A stretch of 64,000 nt of DNA from Pezicula radicicola (lineage: Eukaryota > Ascomycota > Leotiomycetes > Helotiales > Dermateaceae), in NCBI GenBank assembly GCA_003008705.1, contig PDUO01000057.1, positions 67,012-131,011 of the forward strand. Reading direction: 5' to 3'. A program made the position numbers and the translations under genes. Below, piece by piece: positions 12,530 to 24,009 of this stretch; position 1 is the first letter of the stretch; every line of letters begins with the position of its first letter. The notes beneath the pieces are model-generated. The model did not search any database. It was given only the letters and a program-made list of their open reading frames with translations, and had not been told where the DNA came from.

Positions 12530-12615
12530 AATTACTAGGTGCGGGGGTGTCAAAGCAATGAATTAGGTTCTTTCTGCTGTTAATTTGATTTTAAATGTCT
12601 CTTCTAAAATTGCAG

Positions 12616-12871
12616 TGATACAATCCAGCAAGCACTATTCACGATGTGGCAATTTGTCCTGCCATTCATGTTTAATCCAGATCAAGCCAACCTAGGGGCA
12701 AAGACTTCCTTTATCTTTGGCGGCATCTCTGCCAGTCGCTCCTTTGAGGAGATCGATGAAATTTTCTTTAAACATGTTCCCGCGAGAAAGTTTCAGAACT
12801 TCAGAACTGTGACAGAGCAGAAGGGAGAGGAAGCTTTGCATGGCAAGGCTACAGCTCAACATGTCGAATAA
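12616..12871 (+). pseudogene. C-terminal fragment of an MFS sugar/lactose-permease-type transporter
   Basis: An acceptor-like TTGCAG at 12611-12615 leads into a frame with MWQFVLPFMFNPDQANLGAK, FIFGG, then RSFEEIDEIFFKHVPARKF. This is the last part of fungal sugar-porter MFS proteins (final transmembrane helix and cytoplasmic tail). Between FIFGG and RSFEE the family normally has about 18 more residues finishing the helix and the PET motif; these are missing, so there is an internal deletion. No upstream transporter domain is present between here and the RidA gene. It is a relic of a gene otherwise lost. Confidence 0.7.
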
Positions 12872-13139
12872 GCCTTAGCAAGTGGGAGGTGTGCAAAGAG
12901 GACAGAGGCGATTCTTATGCACTACCGCAAACGATGTTCAAATTTCTTTCAGTTTCTCAGGCAGCTTAACAATTGCCGTTCTTGATGAAGTGATAGTTCA
13001 AATGATAGGATAGAACAGAAATTATAATTCCAACCACCAATAAACTTGAGCACCTTAATGATTCCCGCTTCCTAAAGTCCCCACGTATCTCCCACCGAAC
13101 ATGCCTAGCAGAAGATATGTTCGACTACCAAGGCAACAC

Positions 13140-14267
13140 CTATATGACTTTCACAAGCTCAACCACACCGAAAGCCTCCTTCTGGCCAAGGAACTGTCCA
13201 TGGCCTGTAAAATATCCCTCATATCCAGTATCAGTCAGTTGCTTAGAGCCGTACATCTCTTGATCGGCACGAGCATTTTCAACTGTAAGGTAGTCCCCGT
13301 TTTGGAAATCCAAAGTCCACTTTAGCGGATACGTGATATTAGAGTTAGGAGAAGTCCAGGTGTTAGTCATGTCCGCCTCGATAGTGAATGGCATGATTTG
13401 GATCCCGTCATCGCTGCGGACGGTCGAGAAGCGCAACCGTTGATAGAAAGGCTCCTGGCTGTCAATGGCCCAGACACTCGCCTTGATATCCGAGCCAGGG
13501 AAATGAACCTCGAACCATGTCCAGTTGCCCAGAGGGCCGCCGAAGCCCCATTGACGATCGTACCAAGTGAATGAGTCCGTGGCATTAATGTCGAGGACGG
13601 TGCCGTTCAGGGTTATGGTTCCGGCAGTTTGACAGGCGGGAAGACCCCATTCTGAGGTATTACCAGAGCCCCAATTAAAAGAACCACTTCCCCCGTTATA
13701 CAAAGTAGCGGTTGTAGCTTTCCAGCTAATGTTGAAGCCAAAGTTGCTTGTTGAGCCCCATGTACGCATGCTAGAAACGCTATCATCAGAGAGGCCTTGG
13801 AACCCGAAGCTTGTGAAGTCAAGGTCTAGACGCCCATCCAGCCCCTTCGTAGCATTTGGAGTGGGAACATATTCCAAATTTACCCAGTAGTTTTCGGGAT
13901 TGGTAACATCCAAGATCGAATATCTGATAACGGATTCAGGGGCCCCGTAGGAGAGTAAAGCGTGTGAGATAACGACGTATTGATGCGTGTCTGAAGCCGT
14001 AACGAAGGAACTTGTCCAGTAAGAGCTAGTGGGCGGTTGAACAAATTGAGCCTCGGTCAAATTGTACAAAGATGGCAATCCGGGCTAAGAGATAGTGTTA
14101 GAAGGAACTCCAAGAAATTGGCTAGCTGGGGATGTGGAAGAGAGAATCTATAAAGAGAGGAGGTGGTGTCTAACAGTGTTAAAGTCGGTGGTCTGTTCAG
14201 GCTTGAAGGCGATCTTGGAGGCGAGGCAAGCCGAAGCAAAAAGTCCAAGCAGCCCAAATCGCGCCAT
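13140..14267 (-). CDS. Secreted CrtC/AttH lipocalin-like protein, kievitone-hydratase-like (345 aa)
   Basis: Exons 14175-14267 and 13140-14084 are joined over a 90-nt GTTAGA...CTTAG intron, giving 345 residues with a hydrophobic signal peptide (MARFGLLGLFASACLASK). The mature part is rich in beta strands and N-glycosylation sites and carries the YDRQWG motif and ARADQEMYG segment seen in the fungal family that includes kievitone hydratase and other CrtC/AttH-type proteins (hydratases, Diels-Alderase relatives). Kievitone hydratase is a secreted glycoprotein that detoxifies a legume phytoalexin, so a secreted hydratase on a plant or fungal isoprenoid or phenolic is a reasonable but unproved role. 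The length matches the family and the frame is intact. Confidence 0.75.
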
Positions 14268-14753
14268 TTTGAATTGCAGTCTCAAGAAAAATTGGCCTTT
14301 GGGAAAACAAAATGATTGTCAAAGTCGGTGCTACTTGATACAGTCTTGGACTGAGAAGCATAGTATTTGTATACTCTCGTTATCCTTCTCATGTAAGCTC
14401 ACAAAGGCCGGTGTTCCGACGCCCTTTGTCTTCCTAAGAGTGAACATGAGAGCGTAGACCAGGTGCAATTTGGGCTCATTTGCAACAAAGACCGAGCAGA
14501 TAATTTGGACGTTTCTTATATCATAGAAACGGGGAAACCAAATCTTGTATTTCCCTTACCCTTGCTTTCAAAGCTTAGTTAGTAGTAGCGTTCAAAATGG
14601 CTTGAATTTAAATTTTAAAAGTGAAAAGAAAACAAGCACATTTCGGAGGCGCTACGGGAATGGGCTTACGGGAAGCGTCGTTCTTCTAGGACGCCTGAAT
14701 ATTATTAGTCCACCAACTACCGAAAGTCGTCCATCCTTACTAGTCGGCCGAGC

Positions 14754-14832
14754 CGAAGCCTCCGCTCTAGAACTATTATAAATCTCGGGTGCCGTAACCA
14801 CCGATGCGTGATTGTTCTGATGTAATACGATC
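14754..14832 (+). repeat. Dispersed 79-bp repeat, copy 1
   Basis: This segment aligns without gaps to 25287-25365, with 10 mismatches counted by eye (about 87% identity). Shared blocks include CGAAGCCTCCGCTC, AACTATTATAAATCTC and TCTGATGTAATACGATC. It has no coding frame conserved between copies. It may be a fragment of a transposon or a mobile non-coding unit. Confidence 0.7.
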
Positions 14833-15118
14833 CGAGTTGGCTTCCTCAGGTCGCGTATGTGCCCGACATCATTTCTTTGCGCTCGGCAGAGCCAGAATTG
14901 CACAGTTTCTTTGCTCCTTGGATCACCCACACTATAGGACAGGCTTGTAATACGGCACCGGGGTGGAAGCTCTCGGTCCTCCGTAGGTTTAAGCGTTCTT
15001 GTCACTACTCTTCGACCCGATGATAGTCTGTCCTGCTCAGAGACCCCATTGCAACAATCCTCATCAAAAGAACTGTCCAGGAGTAAAATCCTCCATGTTC
15101 ACAGGGACTATAAGCAGA

Positions 15119-15885
15119 ATGTCGCCAATCTTTTCGAACTTCTCACCGTTTCCTCGCCTACCAATTGAAATAAGGTTAAAGGTGTGGTCACTCACCCAGC
15201 CGCAGCCACGAGTTATTACCCTGCAGTATGATCGTCCATATCACCAGTGTGTTTCGAAAGCACCACTTCCAGCTATGCTACACGTCTGCAGAGAATCTCG
15301 TAATGAATCGCTGAAGATCTACAAGCTGCTCTTTACAACTGGCATTCACACAGGGACCTATTTCAATTTCGATGTCGATACCCTCTATTTCGACGAGGAG
15401 ACTTTCAAATCACGCGGCCGGGATGTAGCTCCCTCAAGCCATGAAACTGATCGATTTGTCGTGGAATCACCTGCAGAGACTAGCCTTGTACGTGAGCGCC
15501 CTCATCGAACCAGGCCCTTCTCCGGAGAAGACGACCCCACAGGTCAGATAGCCAATGTGTTGAAGCTGCTCAGTTGCGAAGACATGCAGCGAGTCCAATA
15601 CCTTGCCATCGAGTACGATCTGTGGGCTTGTATCTGGGACCAAACGTGGCAAAGCTCGCTGGCTTTTCTGCACTGAAGATTCTAACCTTGACCATCTCTA
15701 CTGAGCTATGTTCGGACGTCGCCGAGAAAAATCTCATCTCCTTCAACAACAAAATAGATCCAAATGAGGTAATCCGTCAGGAATCCGCATTTGTAATCAT
15801 GGCAGTGGAGGATGCCTTCGAAAGACAGAAGGAGGAATGTGCAGGGTGGAAGCCGCCGAGAGTCCGGATTATGACACTCACGTAG
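15119..15885 (+). pseudogene. 2EXR-domain protein gene with a frameshift
   Basis: The ATG at 15119 begins MSPIFSNFSPFPRLPIEIRL, followed by LHVCRESRNESLKIY, the signature of the fungal 2EXR family (function unknown, often many copies). The frame runs to about residue 180 (LAIEYDLWACIWDQTWQS) and then hits TGA at 15674. The homologous continuation (AGFSALKILTLTIS through to PPRVRIMTLT) lies in another frame, so one small indel near 15640-15655 has broken the gene. I found no GT-AG intron that fixes it. It could be a sequencing error, but pseudogenes are common around here. Confidence 0.6.
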
Positions 15886-16499
15886 GATGATTAAGTCACG
15901 GTAAGTTAGACCGTACTGTAATATTATCATTCTTTCCTAAAACAAAGAGAAGGGACGAGCGACTTGCGCGTATCAGAAAGTTGTTTGTCAACTCAACTGT
16001 TAAGGAGGCCGAGAAGTTTTAGGGATAAAGTGTTGGGCGAGGCATGGGTAGCGTGAAAAGGCTTGAATTCGATGCCCTTCCTCGAGAGGGAGTATGGGAC
16101 TATATATATCTGAACAATAATGTACAGGGATCTGGAGGAGGGGTAAAATAAGTGAGTCCTCTTATGAACCCTCGAGCACAATATGTGGGAATTTGAATAA
16201 GAGTCTGAATTATCTGATTCTAAAAGCATAAGTAGGAGGTAGTAGGCATTTATATACATATATTAATTACAACTTAATTCCTATATAAAATAAGGTATTT
16301 CAGATATAATAGTATTACGTTTAGAGTACTATCATAGAAATAAGGTTAATAGGCAAAAGGACCAAAAAAGAAGTAATTATAGTCTATAATAAACATCCAC
16401 TAATCAAACGGCAAATTGGCGGCCGTTTACAGCAGGTTCGGTCGTTGCTTTCTTTCAAGCCACTAGTATCGTGTATATTCAGCGCCTATAACTCTTTGT
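15886..16499. other. AT-rich intergenic region, no gene seen
   Basis: AT-rich from about 16200 onward, with stops in all frames and no recognised repeat family. Nothing beyond this can be supported. Confidence 0.5.
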
Positions 16500-17557
16500 T
16501 CCGCTCCAAAATCTATATAGTAAACCTTCGAGCCACTTCCCTCGCATCGCTCTCCCTTCCCAGTCACCTTTACCAGTAACTACATCGCTTTTGACACCAT
16601 TTCCTTCCCAATTCGATCCCATAATTACATGAGCGGGTTTGAGATTGGGTACAGCCACAAACCTACGGAACGCCGTAGGGAGTTGTTGGCCAAAACCGAT
16701 TTTTGTCCTTTTTTCCTTACTAGTTACACTCCTATAGGTACTGTACTATCGGGCACGCCTTACTTAATGGGCTATACTCCCTTAAAATATAGGTTGTTCT
16801 CCCCCTCAAAATATAGGTTGTACTTCCCTAAAAATATAAGCTTATAGTTACTAATTATATATATATATAACTCTTATTTCTAATATTTCCCTACTAAAAG
16901 GTGTTTCTTAAGTAAAGCTAAAGTGTTACTTTATACGAAAATTGATTTTGGACCAACAACTCCCTACGGCGTTCTGTACAAACTACCATCCTTTGCCAAC
17001 GATCTCCACAGCAACAAATCGTGGCTTTGTGATGGGATTTACAGCGCCGGCTGTTGACTCATTCTCTTCTATGATGACTTTAGCCCGCTCGAAAGCCTGT
17101 AGGCTGTATGCCATGTCTTCACCACCTGATATCGTTTGATTGGTAGTGAGCACGAACAATAGTTTTGCTCCACCGAAGCGCCTTGTTCCTACTGGGAGAT
17201 CATCGACGTGAAGAGTAAAGTGAGATTGCTCTACTGCACCGTTTCGATCTACCATGTCCAACAAATGAAGTGGTCCACCATCAAGTAGGCATGACAGAAT
17301 GAAGGCAACTGTGTCGGGACTGCCTCCAGTGTTAGATCGTAGGTCGACAATCAGTACGTCTGCATCGGCGACACTACTGAGTATGTCTCCTATAGCAGCC
17401 CGAATCTCCTTCCAATCCGATGCGAAATTTGTCTTAGAAGGTTCGAAGCCTTCGATAGGTAGTGTAGTAATAGTTCAACCCGCGTCTTCATTGACGTAGC
17501 TACGAAGGGAGAGTTGCCGGTGAGGTTTGGTGGACACAACAAGATATCGTTGCAAAG
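16500..17557 (-). pseudogene. Peptidase S41-like (C-terminal processing protease type) pseudogene split by a TIR element
   Basis: Read on the minus strand, fragments line up with fungal secreted S41 peptidases: QRYLVVSTKPHRQLSLRSYV, then an in-frame TGA, IEGFEPSKTNFASDWKEI, VLIVDLRSNTGGSPDTVAF, and TTNQTISGGEDMAYSLQAF, which is the region of the catalytic Ser. After NPITKPRFVAVEIVGKGW a 311-bp TIR element (16666-16976) intervenes. On its far side the gene resumes with FVAVPNLKPAHVIMGSNWEG and continues to about 16500. The frame is offset across the element, so small losses accompany the insertion. The N-terminal third and signal peptide are missing. It cannot encode a working enzyme. Confidence 0.75.
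16666..16976. mobile_element. TIR element family C (311 bp, TA target) inserted in the S41 gene
   Basis: The termini are CGGAACGCCGTAGGGAGTTG and its near-perfect inverse complement (over 35 bp), with TA at 16664-16665 and 16977-16978. The inner part has CCCTTAAAATATAGGTTGT-like units similar to the array inside family A, plus a TA-rich core. It has no open frame of note. It is a MITE, as shown by its precise position inside a recognisable coding sequence. Confidence 0.85.
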
Positions 17558-17559
17558 GC

Positions 17560-18400
17560 ACGGAATTATTGCTCTTATGATTAATGTCAGGGCTAATCAG
17601 GGATTATTACACACAGGTTAGGATTAAACATTAAGAGGTGGGTTTAAAGACAAGGCCCACCTACCCTAAAGTTATATTATAGAGGGACAAAAAGCGAGTA
17701 TTGCACATCCCGATCGCGCACCGCACTTGACTCAGGTAAAAGGGAAGAAAGCAACTAAAAGAGCAAACAAGACGGCGAAGGCACTTGATCACTCTAGAAA
17801 AATTGTATGTTAAAGGGTGGCGAAAAAGAATGTGTTCATGTTGTTGTGTTTTCTAAGGCATTGATAATGACAACCAGATATTGTCATATGCCTCTGAAGC
17901 TAGACTACATTTGGATGAGGCACGCCTCAACCTATTCTGCGTGGAAGACCAAGCAACTACATATTAAGTATTTCTAACTACAGGAACAACAGCTATTATT
18001 TGAGCTATATCTCTATATTCTATTACTAGTTAGGTAGGTAGAAACAATTAATGTTAAAGAGTAATAGAGTACTACTTGGTATTATGTAAAGCTCTTTTTA
18101 GTGGTATTTTAATCTATTATTATACAAATATATGTGCAAAGTATACATTATTTGTACATTATTTACGCATGTAAAGTAATCTAAAGTAGATGATTATATA
18201 AAGTTATATAACGTTATTTTTCCCATCCCTAGCTGGGAAGCTGGGGGAAACGCTTTTGCGGGGAGGCTGGCTAGAGCGCATGCGAGAATGTTGGTGTTCC
18301 AACCCCGGTTGCGTGGCGTCGGGGGGTCGCCCTTAGGGGTCTTAATTTCCGGATACGGTATCCCCCTTTTAGGCAGAACCTTTCCAGCTCTTCAAAACTC
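17560..18400. other. Intergenic AT-rich DNA, no gene seen
   Basis: AT-rich between 17900 and 18230, then normal composition toward the LysM gene. No tRNA, repeat pair or open frame could be supported. Confidence 0.45.
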
Positions 18401-18461
18401 AGTTTCCAGTCGTGGCTATCTCTTGCTCCCATGCTCATTTTTGTCTCCTTTGATAACAGCC

Positions 18462-19697
18462 ATGAAGTTTTTTATTTTCCTCCTTTTCCTCATCACGGCT
18501 ATCGCAGCCGAAGAAACCGGCATTTGCAAACCATCTACATGGTCAGCAACCGACCTCAGGCACCCTAAGTCGACTCCCACTGTATGGAAGAGAAATAAAA
18601 AGAGTCTCAGCGTGGCCAACATTGGAAAGGTCCAGACTGGTCAGATCAACTGTCGATACCCCGGCAGCACATACGATGACGTCGATTCCAACACGTGTGC
18701 CCAGTTAGCCAACAAATACCAGATCGCACTTGAGAAGTTCTTCATGCTCAACCCGGAATTAGACCCAGATTGTGGGAATATTGAGCCGAGAACCGATTAC
18801 TGCGTCAAAGGGTGTAGGTTGCCAGGGCCGTCAAGAGTATTTCATATGTCGCAGAAAACTAGCTAATGCAAATCCAACGAGTAGTTATTGAACCCTTAAG
18901 AGCCTTCGACGGCCTCTGCGGTCCTCCCAATAAGAATGCCACGTGCCGCGGCACAGCTAAACAGTGCTGTAATGCGGAGACCTGGACTTGTGGTGACTCC
19001 CCGTAAGTCACGTTCAAGCACAGCTACTCCTCGTCTTTGAATCCAATCATACTAATAGCGTGCCCCAATAATCAGCGAAGACTGCGCCCCCGGCACTTGT
19101 TACGAGGGCGCCTGCGCTGGCGACAATGTGTATAGCACGGATGGCACCTGTGGCATCCGTGCTAACAGGCTCCGTATGTGTGCCGGAAAATGGGGCGACT
19201 GCTGCAACAAGGACGGCGTATGCGGCACCGGCCCCGACTTCTGCAGCATATGCATGTGCTCATCGGGCAACTGCACCAGACCAAATGTCGTACATGCCCA
19301 ACCCTTGTTCATGGCTGGAAATACCACTGATGGCACGTGTGGAGGGAAGAACAACATCACTTGTAACGTGATTTATGGGAACTGTTGCAGTAAGGATGGA
19401 ATCTGCGGGGAAGATTGTGGAGAGGGATGGTGGGTTTTGAGCTTATTTTCGTATTCCCAAGTTCTCACTATGATGAAAGTCGACATTGACTCAGTATATA
19501 GCCAGGATCGCTTCAGTCGGTTTGGGACATGTACGAATCAACCCAGCTCTCAGCAACAGATCCAGATGGAACTCCAGAACTGGGCACAACAACAAGAAGT
19601 TGAAAAACAGCAGATCAGGGAGTGCCAAATTAGCATGGCCAACGCAAGATCAACAACGTCAACGTCAACCGCCTCAACGTCAACCACTACAGTCTGA
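18462..19697 (+). CDS. Secreted LysM plus hevein-domain (CBM18) chitin-binding protein (339 aa)
   Basis: Four exons (18462-18813, 18885-19002, 19076-19429, 19502-19697) read through with consistent phases to 339 aa. An N-terminal signal peptide (MKFFIFLLFLITAIA) is followed by a LysM domain around residues 65-118 (DSNTCAQLANKYQIAL, then DYCVKG). Next come three Cys-rich hevein-like modules, with CGPPNKNATC, CAGKWGDCCNKDGVCG and CNVIYGNCCSKDGICG. The tail is Gln-rich then Ser/Thr-rich. The last intron creates a Cys codon (EGC-QDRF) expected in the third module, which supports the model. Such proteins bind chitin outside the cell; related LysM proteins shield hyphae or dampen chitin sensing by plants, but a role in infection is inference. 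Neighbours give no functional hint. Confidence 0.85.
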
Positions 19698-20150
19698 TTT
19701 TCAAGCTCTCTAGTGGGATGTTAGATCTCTATCAGATGCTTGTAGTCTGCTTGAACTGGATATCAAATTGGGAGTATATTATTTATGGGACTGACGGCGC
19801 TATCCATTTATCAACAGAAGCAGTACTGTCACGGGGCGCTACGGCCCGTTCCTTGATCCTTCGTATCCACCTACCTTCATTGGGATACTCATCTCTTTTC
19901 CCTTATATCTTACGATATCCCCCTTTAGATTCTAGTTCTCTAAGTCTATAGTCCTATCAATATACTATCATTAGTCCTCTGTGAGGTCTACAGGCGCGTC
20001 AGCCCTCAAGACTTTGGACGCGTAAAATGTAGGTAGCTCCTCCCCCACCCTACCTTGAACAGAAGTTATTCATACTAATACATCAATTCCAGATTTCCTG
20101 ACGCGCTTTTGTGTTTTGCTACTGCCCTTATTTTAATCGCGGATCAGGCC

Positions 20151-20420
20151 ATGGATCAGCTGCTGAGCCTCTTGCCTACCGCCTCTAAGGCTCCAGCTGC
20201 TCTCACTCCTCCTGCTCTTACCCCTAAGCCTGATAGAGCCGAGGATCTTGCTATTTAGTAGGCCTTAGATGAATTTCTTGAGTACCACAGGATCCATAGG
20301 CCAAAGAATACTGTTACAGCGCTGGTGCTGTTACGTAGACTCCAGTGATTATGTGACCTCGCTTATGCTGGCCGCATATTATCACTTCTATCGCAAGGTC
20401 TAAACCTTCCTTCCTCACTT
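20151..20420 (+). pseudogene. RIP-like transposon reading-frame remnant
   Basis: A frame opens MDQLLSLLPTASKAPAALTP and continues past TAG TAG (probably CAG CAG before mutation) into ALDEFLEYHRIHRPKNTV. The mutated Gln codons, Pro-rich start and AT-rich flanks suggest a degraded transposon protein. The family is not identified. Confidence 0.35.
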
Positions 20421-20676
20421 TTGTAAAATACAACAAGCGCGTACGTAGAATACTTTGCAAGCTTCGTGGAGTGTTAGCAACTGTTTCCATGTGTATTTAC
20501 TTCCACCCACTTGTAAATCAAAATCTGTACCATGGTTCATGAAAATGCAAACTTTCCCACTCATATTAAACGACTCAAATCGAATGGATGCATTTCAATT
20601 CAGATATACCAACAATGCATGTTACATAACTGCTGTTGTATAGGATACCGAGACAGCAGCTTTTTACCCCAACCCT

Positions 20677-21649
20677 CTACGATTCCAAAACTGACTTGAC
20701 AACCTTCTTCAAACCCACTTGATCTAACCCCTTGAGTCCCAACAATTCGTTATCAACTTTCTCAAACTTGCCACCATATCCTGCTCCATAAATTGCCCTA
20801 AAAAGGAAGTTTGTGATAACACCAAGATCAACCTGCCCCTTTGCGAAACCCTCATAAGCCTCCTTCTCCTGCGTCTCCGAGCTCACATTAGTAATCGCCC
20901 ATTCTCCGCTTGGATCAAGCTCCGTAGCAATATTAATCAGCTGATTCTGCGTAACATCAATATCCTTAATCAAAATCACCCGGTTCGCAGTCTCCTTTGG
21001 ATGAGAGAGAACACCAACGACACCCTGGCCCACAGTCGAAAGTCTGGAGACACTGAAGAGAATATCCCCACCATCTCTGATCTCGGCCTTCTTTCCCTTG
21101 ACATCTACGAGAATACCGACAGCAAGACCCCAGTCCAAGAACGCGCCGTTGAAAACAAACGTGTACGAGAATGACGGCGTCTCAGCGGCTTTCTACTGGA
21201 GATACTCCTGGATTTGGACCTTGGGTGAAAAAATTGGAATTTTGGCCACTTTGGGGTTCTGTGAGTTGCTGCCAAACTCAGAGGGGAGGAAACGCTGCAC
21301 GCCGGCGTTGATGGCGGCGTTGATCAGGATCTTTTGAGTGTCGACCGCGACCGAGGAGAGGGTTGAGACAAGCGCATCTTGACCTTGGAGCGCGGTTGCT
21401 AAAGATGACTCTGAGCTGTAATCAACGCGCTTGACGGTTACGCTGGCCGGGAATTTGTGATCGGATGCCTTGCGAGTTAAAACTGTGATGTCGAATAGCT
21501 TGGCTTCTAGAAGTGCATTGAGCATTGCTGGGCCAAGATTGCCAGTTGCCTGTTTGCACGTCAGGAATGTTGTTCGATATTTGCGTATTTTGAAGATGAG
21601 GTAGAGGTAAGCTTACACCAGCGAGAGCAACTTTCTTGATTGTAGTCAT
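20677..21649 (-). pseudogene. NmrA/isoflavone-reductase-like NAD(P)-binding protein with one premature stop
   Basis: Exon 21617-21649 and exon 20677-21549 are joined over a GTAAGC...AACAG intron. This rebuilds the dinucleotide-binding motif GATGNLG at the N-terminus of a 301-residue NmrA-like protein (atypical SDR). The family segments LPSEFGSN and FVFNGAFLDWG are present. One in-frame TAG at 21193-21195, in EYLQ-stop-KAAET, interrupts the gene about one third of the way in. All other family landmarks follow in the same frame. It is either a very recent pseudogene, a sequencing error or a gene with readthrough. Relatives reduce phenolic or isoflavonoid-like substrates or act as redox sensors. 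Confidence 0.7.
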
Positions 21650-22404
21650 ATTGAAATGTCGTCAAAGTATTTTGAATTTTAGGATTCTAAGTGAGATGGA
21701 AGGCTGAGTATAATTGTTGGACTGTGAGATTCCGATGAAGCTTTAGAAGATATCTAATGTTTGAGGAGAAGCTTTGATATTATATACTTCACACGACACC
21801 TCACGTGTAACCGTTGCTCAGTTGGCCGGATGTGTGATAGAGTATTGCGCTGCGATTACAAAGATTAAGGTGGGTTTGCAACCCGAAAACAAAATTGGTA
21901 TGGTAGCACCTCCTTGCATATGTCTTATGATAGATAGGACTAAAATTTGGAATATTACAATCAAAACGCTTGCTGCTCTTTGTAGACACGGTAACGCAAC
22001 TCGCAACGCATAACATGGTGGCATATTAGACTTTAACACTATGCCCCTTTAATATATCTCTCACTGATTTTTACCTCGCCTGTTCCGCGACGAACGTATC
22101 GCTTAGTAATTTTGACAGTTGTTAGCAATATGTCATATAGTTCGGCGCCTTCGCGTTCACCGAGATCCCTAAGTCCGTGTAAAGCGTCCCAGGAATGCTT
22201 CGGAGTGTGTGGTTGTTCCGAAATCATATCCTTGCTTTCGAAATCCGTTTTGTGTACTCAGCATACAATCAGGTTTGTGATAGCCCATTCTCAATTTCCT
22301 AGTAGTGACGATAGAACTAATTGCATCGTTAGTGGAGAAGAGGTGGTATAAGTTCTCTTTATCTCCAGAAAAACGGTTCTCTCAATCAGATCTATCTCGC
22401 CAGT

Positions 22405-22437
22405 GCCATACGCCATACGCCATACGCCATACGCCAT
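22405..22437 (+). repeat. 7-bp tandem repeat (GCCATAC, 4.7 copies) just upstream of the SDR gene
   Basis: Four complete GCCATAC units plus a partial one end 34 bp before the SDR start codon, so they lie in its core promoter or 5' leader. The repeat adds an in-frame upstream ATG (MPYAIRHTPYAI...) that would extend the protein by 23 residues. I prefer the ATG at 22472 because the extension is only translated repeat. Confidence 0.7.
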
Positions 22438-22471
22438 CCTACCAGCTTTGACAACAACACTTATTTCCACA

Positions 22472-23407
22472 ATGACCGCCTTGCCATCCCTCACGAAAGT
22501 CTACCACAACGATGTCTACCCCAGCATCAACCCCGCCCTCCCAGGGCTCTCCATGAAAGGAAAAACCGTAGCCATCACCGGCGGAGGTGGAGGCATCGGA
22601 GCCGCCACCGCTCTCGCTTTCGCAACAGCTGGAGCCAAAGTCGCCATCCTGGGCCGCACACAAAGCACCCTCTCCACCGCAGCCTCCAAGATCCAAACCC
22701 AAATCCCCAACGCCGCAATCCTCACCGTAGCCGCCGACATCTCCTCGGAAACCGACGTCAATACCGCCTTCCAGAAGATCCACGATGCCTTTGGACTCAT
22801 TGACATCTTTATCTCCAACGCGGCGATTGTCGGAATCTCCGAGACCATCGCTGACTCAAACCCGGATTCCTACTGGAAAATCTTCGAAACCAACACGAAA
22901 GGTCCTCTGCTTTGTCTCCAAGCTTTCTTAAAGGTCACCGCGCCGGATGCTATTGTTATCAATATTAGCACTGGTGTGGCACACATCCCCGCTATTCCTA
23001 CCATGTCTGCGTATGCAGCCAGTAAGCTCGCGACAGTGAAGATTTTTGATGTGCTTCAGGCGGAAAATCCGGGTCTGCATGTTGTGAGTTTGCAGCCTGC
23101 AGTTGTCCAGACGGGGATTCAGACCGCGGGGCGGGAGGCGACAGAGGTAGATAAGGCGTTTTCGTGTACGGATACCGGTGAGTTATGAGGAGTCTCTAGA
23201 GATATGGGGCAGAAGCTGACAAGAAGTATAGTCGAGCTGCCGGGCCACTTTATGGTTTGGCTTTCAAGTCCCGAGGCGAAGTTTCTAAAAGGCAAGTTTG
23301 TGTGGGCTAATTGGGATGTGGATGAGTTGAAGAGCAGGGCAAAGGAGATTGAGAAAAGCAATATGTTGACTATAAATCTGGAAGGGTGGCCTTTTGAGAA
23401 GAAATGA
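22472..23407 (+). CDS. Short-chain dehydrogenase/reductase (293 aa)
   Basis: Exon 22472-23177 joins exon 23232-23407 across a GTGAGT...TATAG intron, giving 293 residues. Classical SDR features are all present: cofactor motif TGGGGGIG near residue 32, the SNAA motif (NNAG equivalent), a catalytic Ser in INISTG, and YAASK. The C-terminus ends LEGWPF, common in a fungal SDR group. It probably reduces a carbonyl or oxidises an alcohol with NAD(P)(H); the substrate is unknown. It is divergent from the NmrA-like gene (about 820 bp apart) and intact, unlike both neighbours. Confidence 0.85.
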
Positions 23408-24009
23408 GTCACCCTTGAGGTACATAGTATACAAAATGTTAGAGTTTATATATTCGTGGCATAAGGTACGCAAATGATAAAGAGATAATAATCAAAGGGC
23501 ATTTGCGTTGCTGCCACAGAGCACATTTCTCAGGCCATAGCCTCATCATCATAAACAAATGCAATTACTCTCTAATAGTTCTCCTTAGCTTCTACAGGCC
23601 AGGCTAAGTGGTTCTGTTATCTTCGATATCCAGTTGAGACAACCAAGAGTCCATGAGGAAAATGGTTCAACTTAGAACGAGAGTGGGAATCGCCTTGTTT
23701 AATTTGCAACAGTAGGACGATTTATTCATATCACATTGTATCTTGCAGGGCTGAATGCCACCCCCGCCATTCGGGTGGAGGGGTTAGAAGCTTGTGCCTG
23801 GCCGACGCTGCCGCTTCCGTTTAAAGAATTGTATCTACCTTGAGGGCAGGGAGGGAGGGGGAGGCTGAAAAAAGTGACTGAGTAGTGTACAAAATGATGA
23901 AGAAAAAGAAGGAATCTGGGGAAATAGCAACATCTCGACAAATAATCAATATTGCGTTGCTTTGGAGTTAATGGCTGCGATTGGAGTATTTGCATTAAGT
24001 ATTAAGATA

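Noticed and set aside
14652..15005. 117-codon minus-strand open frame
   Set aside because: It overlaps the dispersed 79-bp repeat, has no domain, and the second repeat copy is not open in the same way.
22403..22471. N-terminal extension of the SDR from an upstream ATG
   Set aside because: It is only translated 7-bp tandem repeat plus leader; the SDR family starts near the ATG at 22472.
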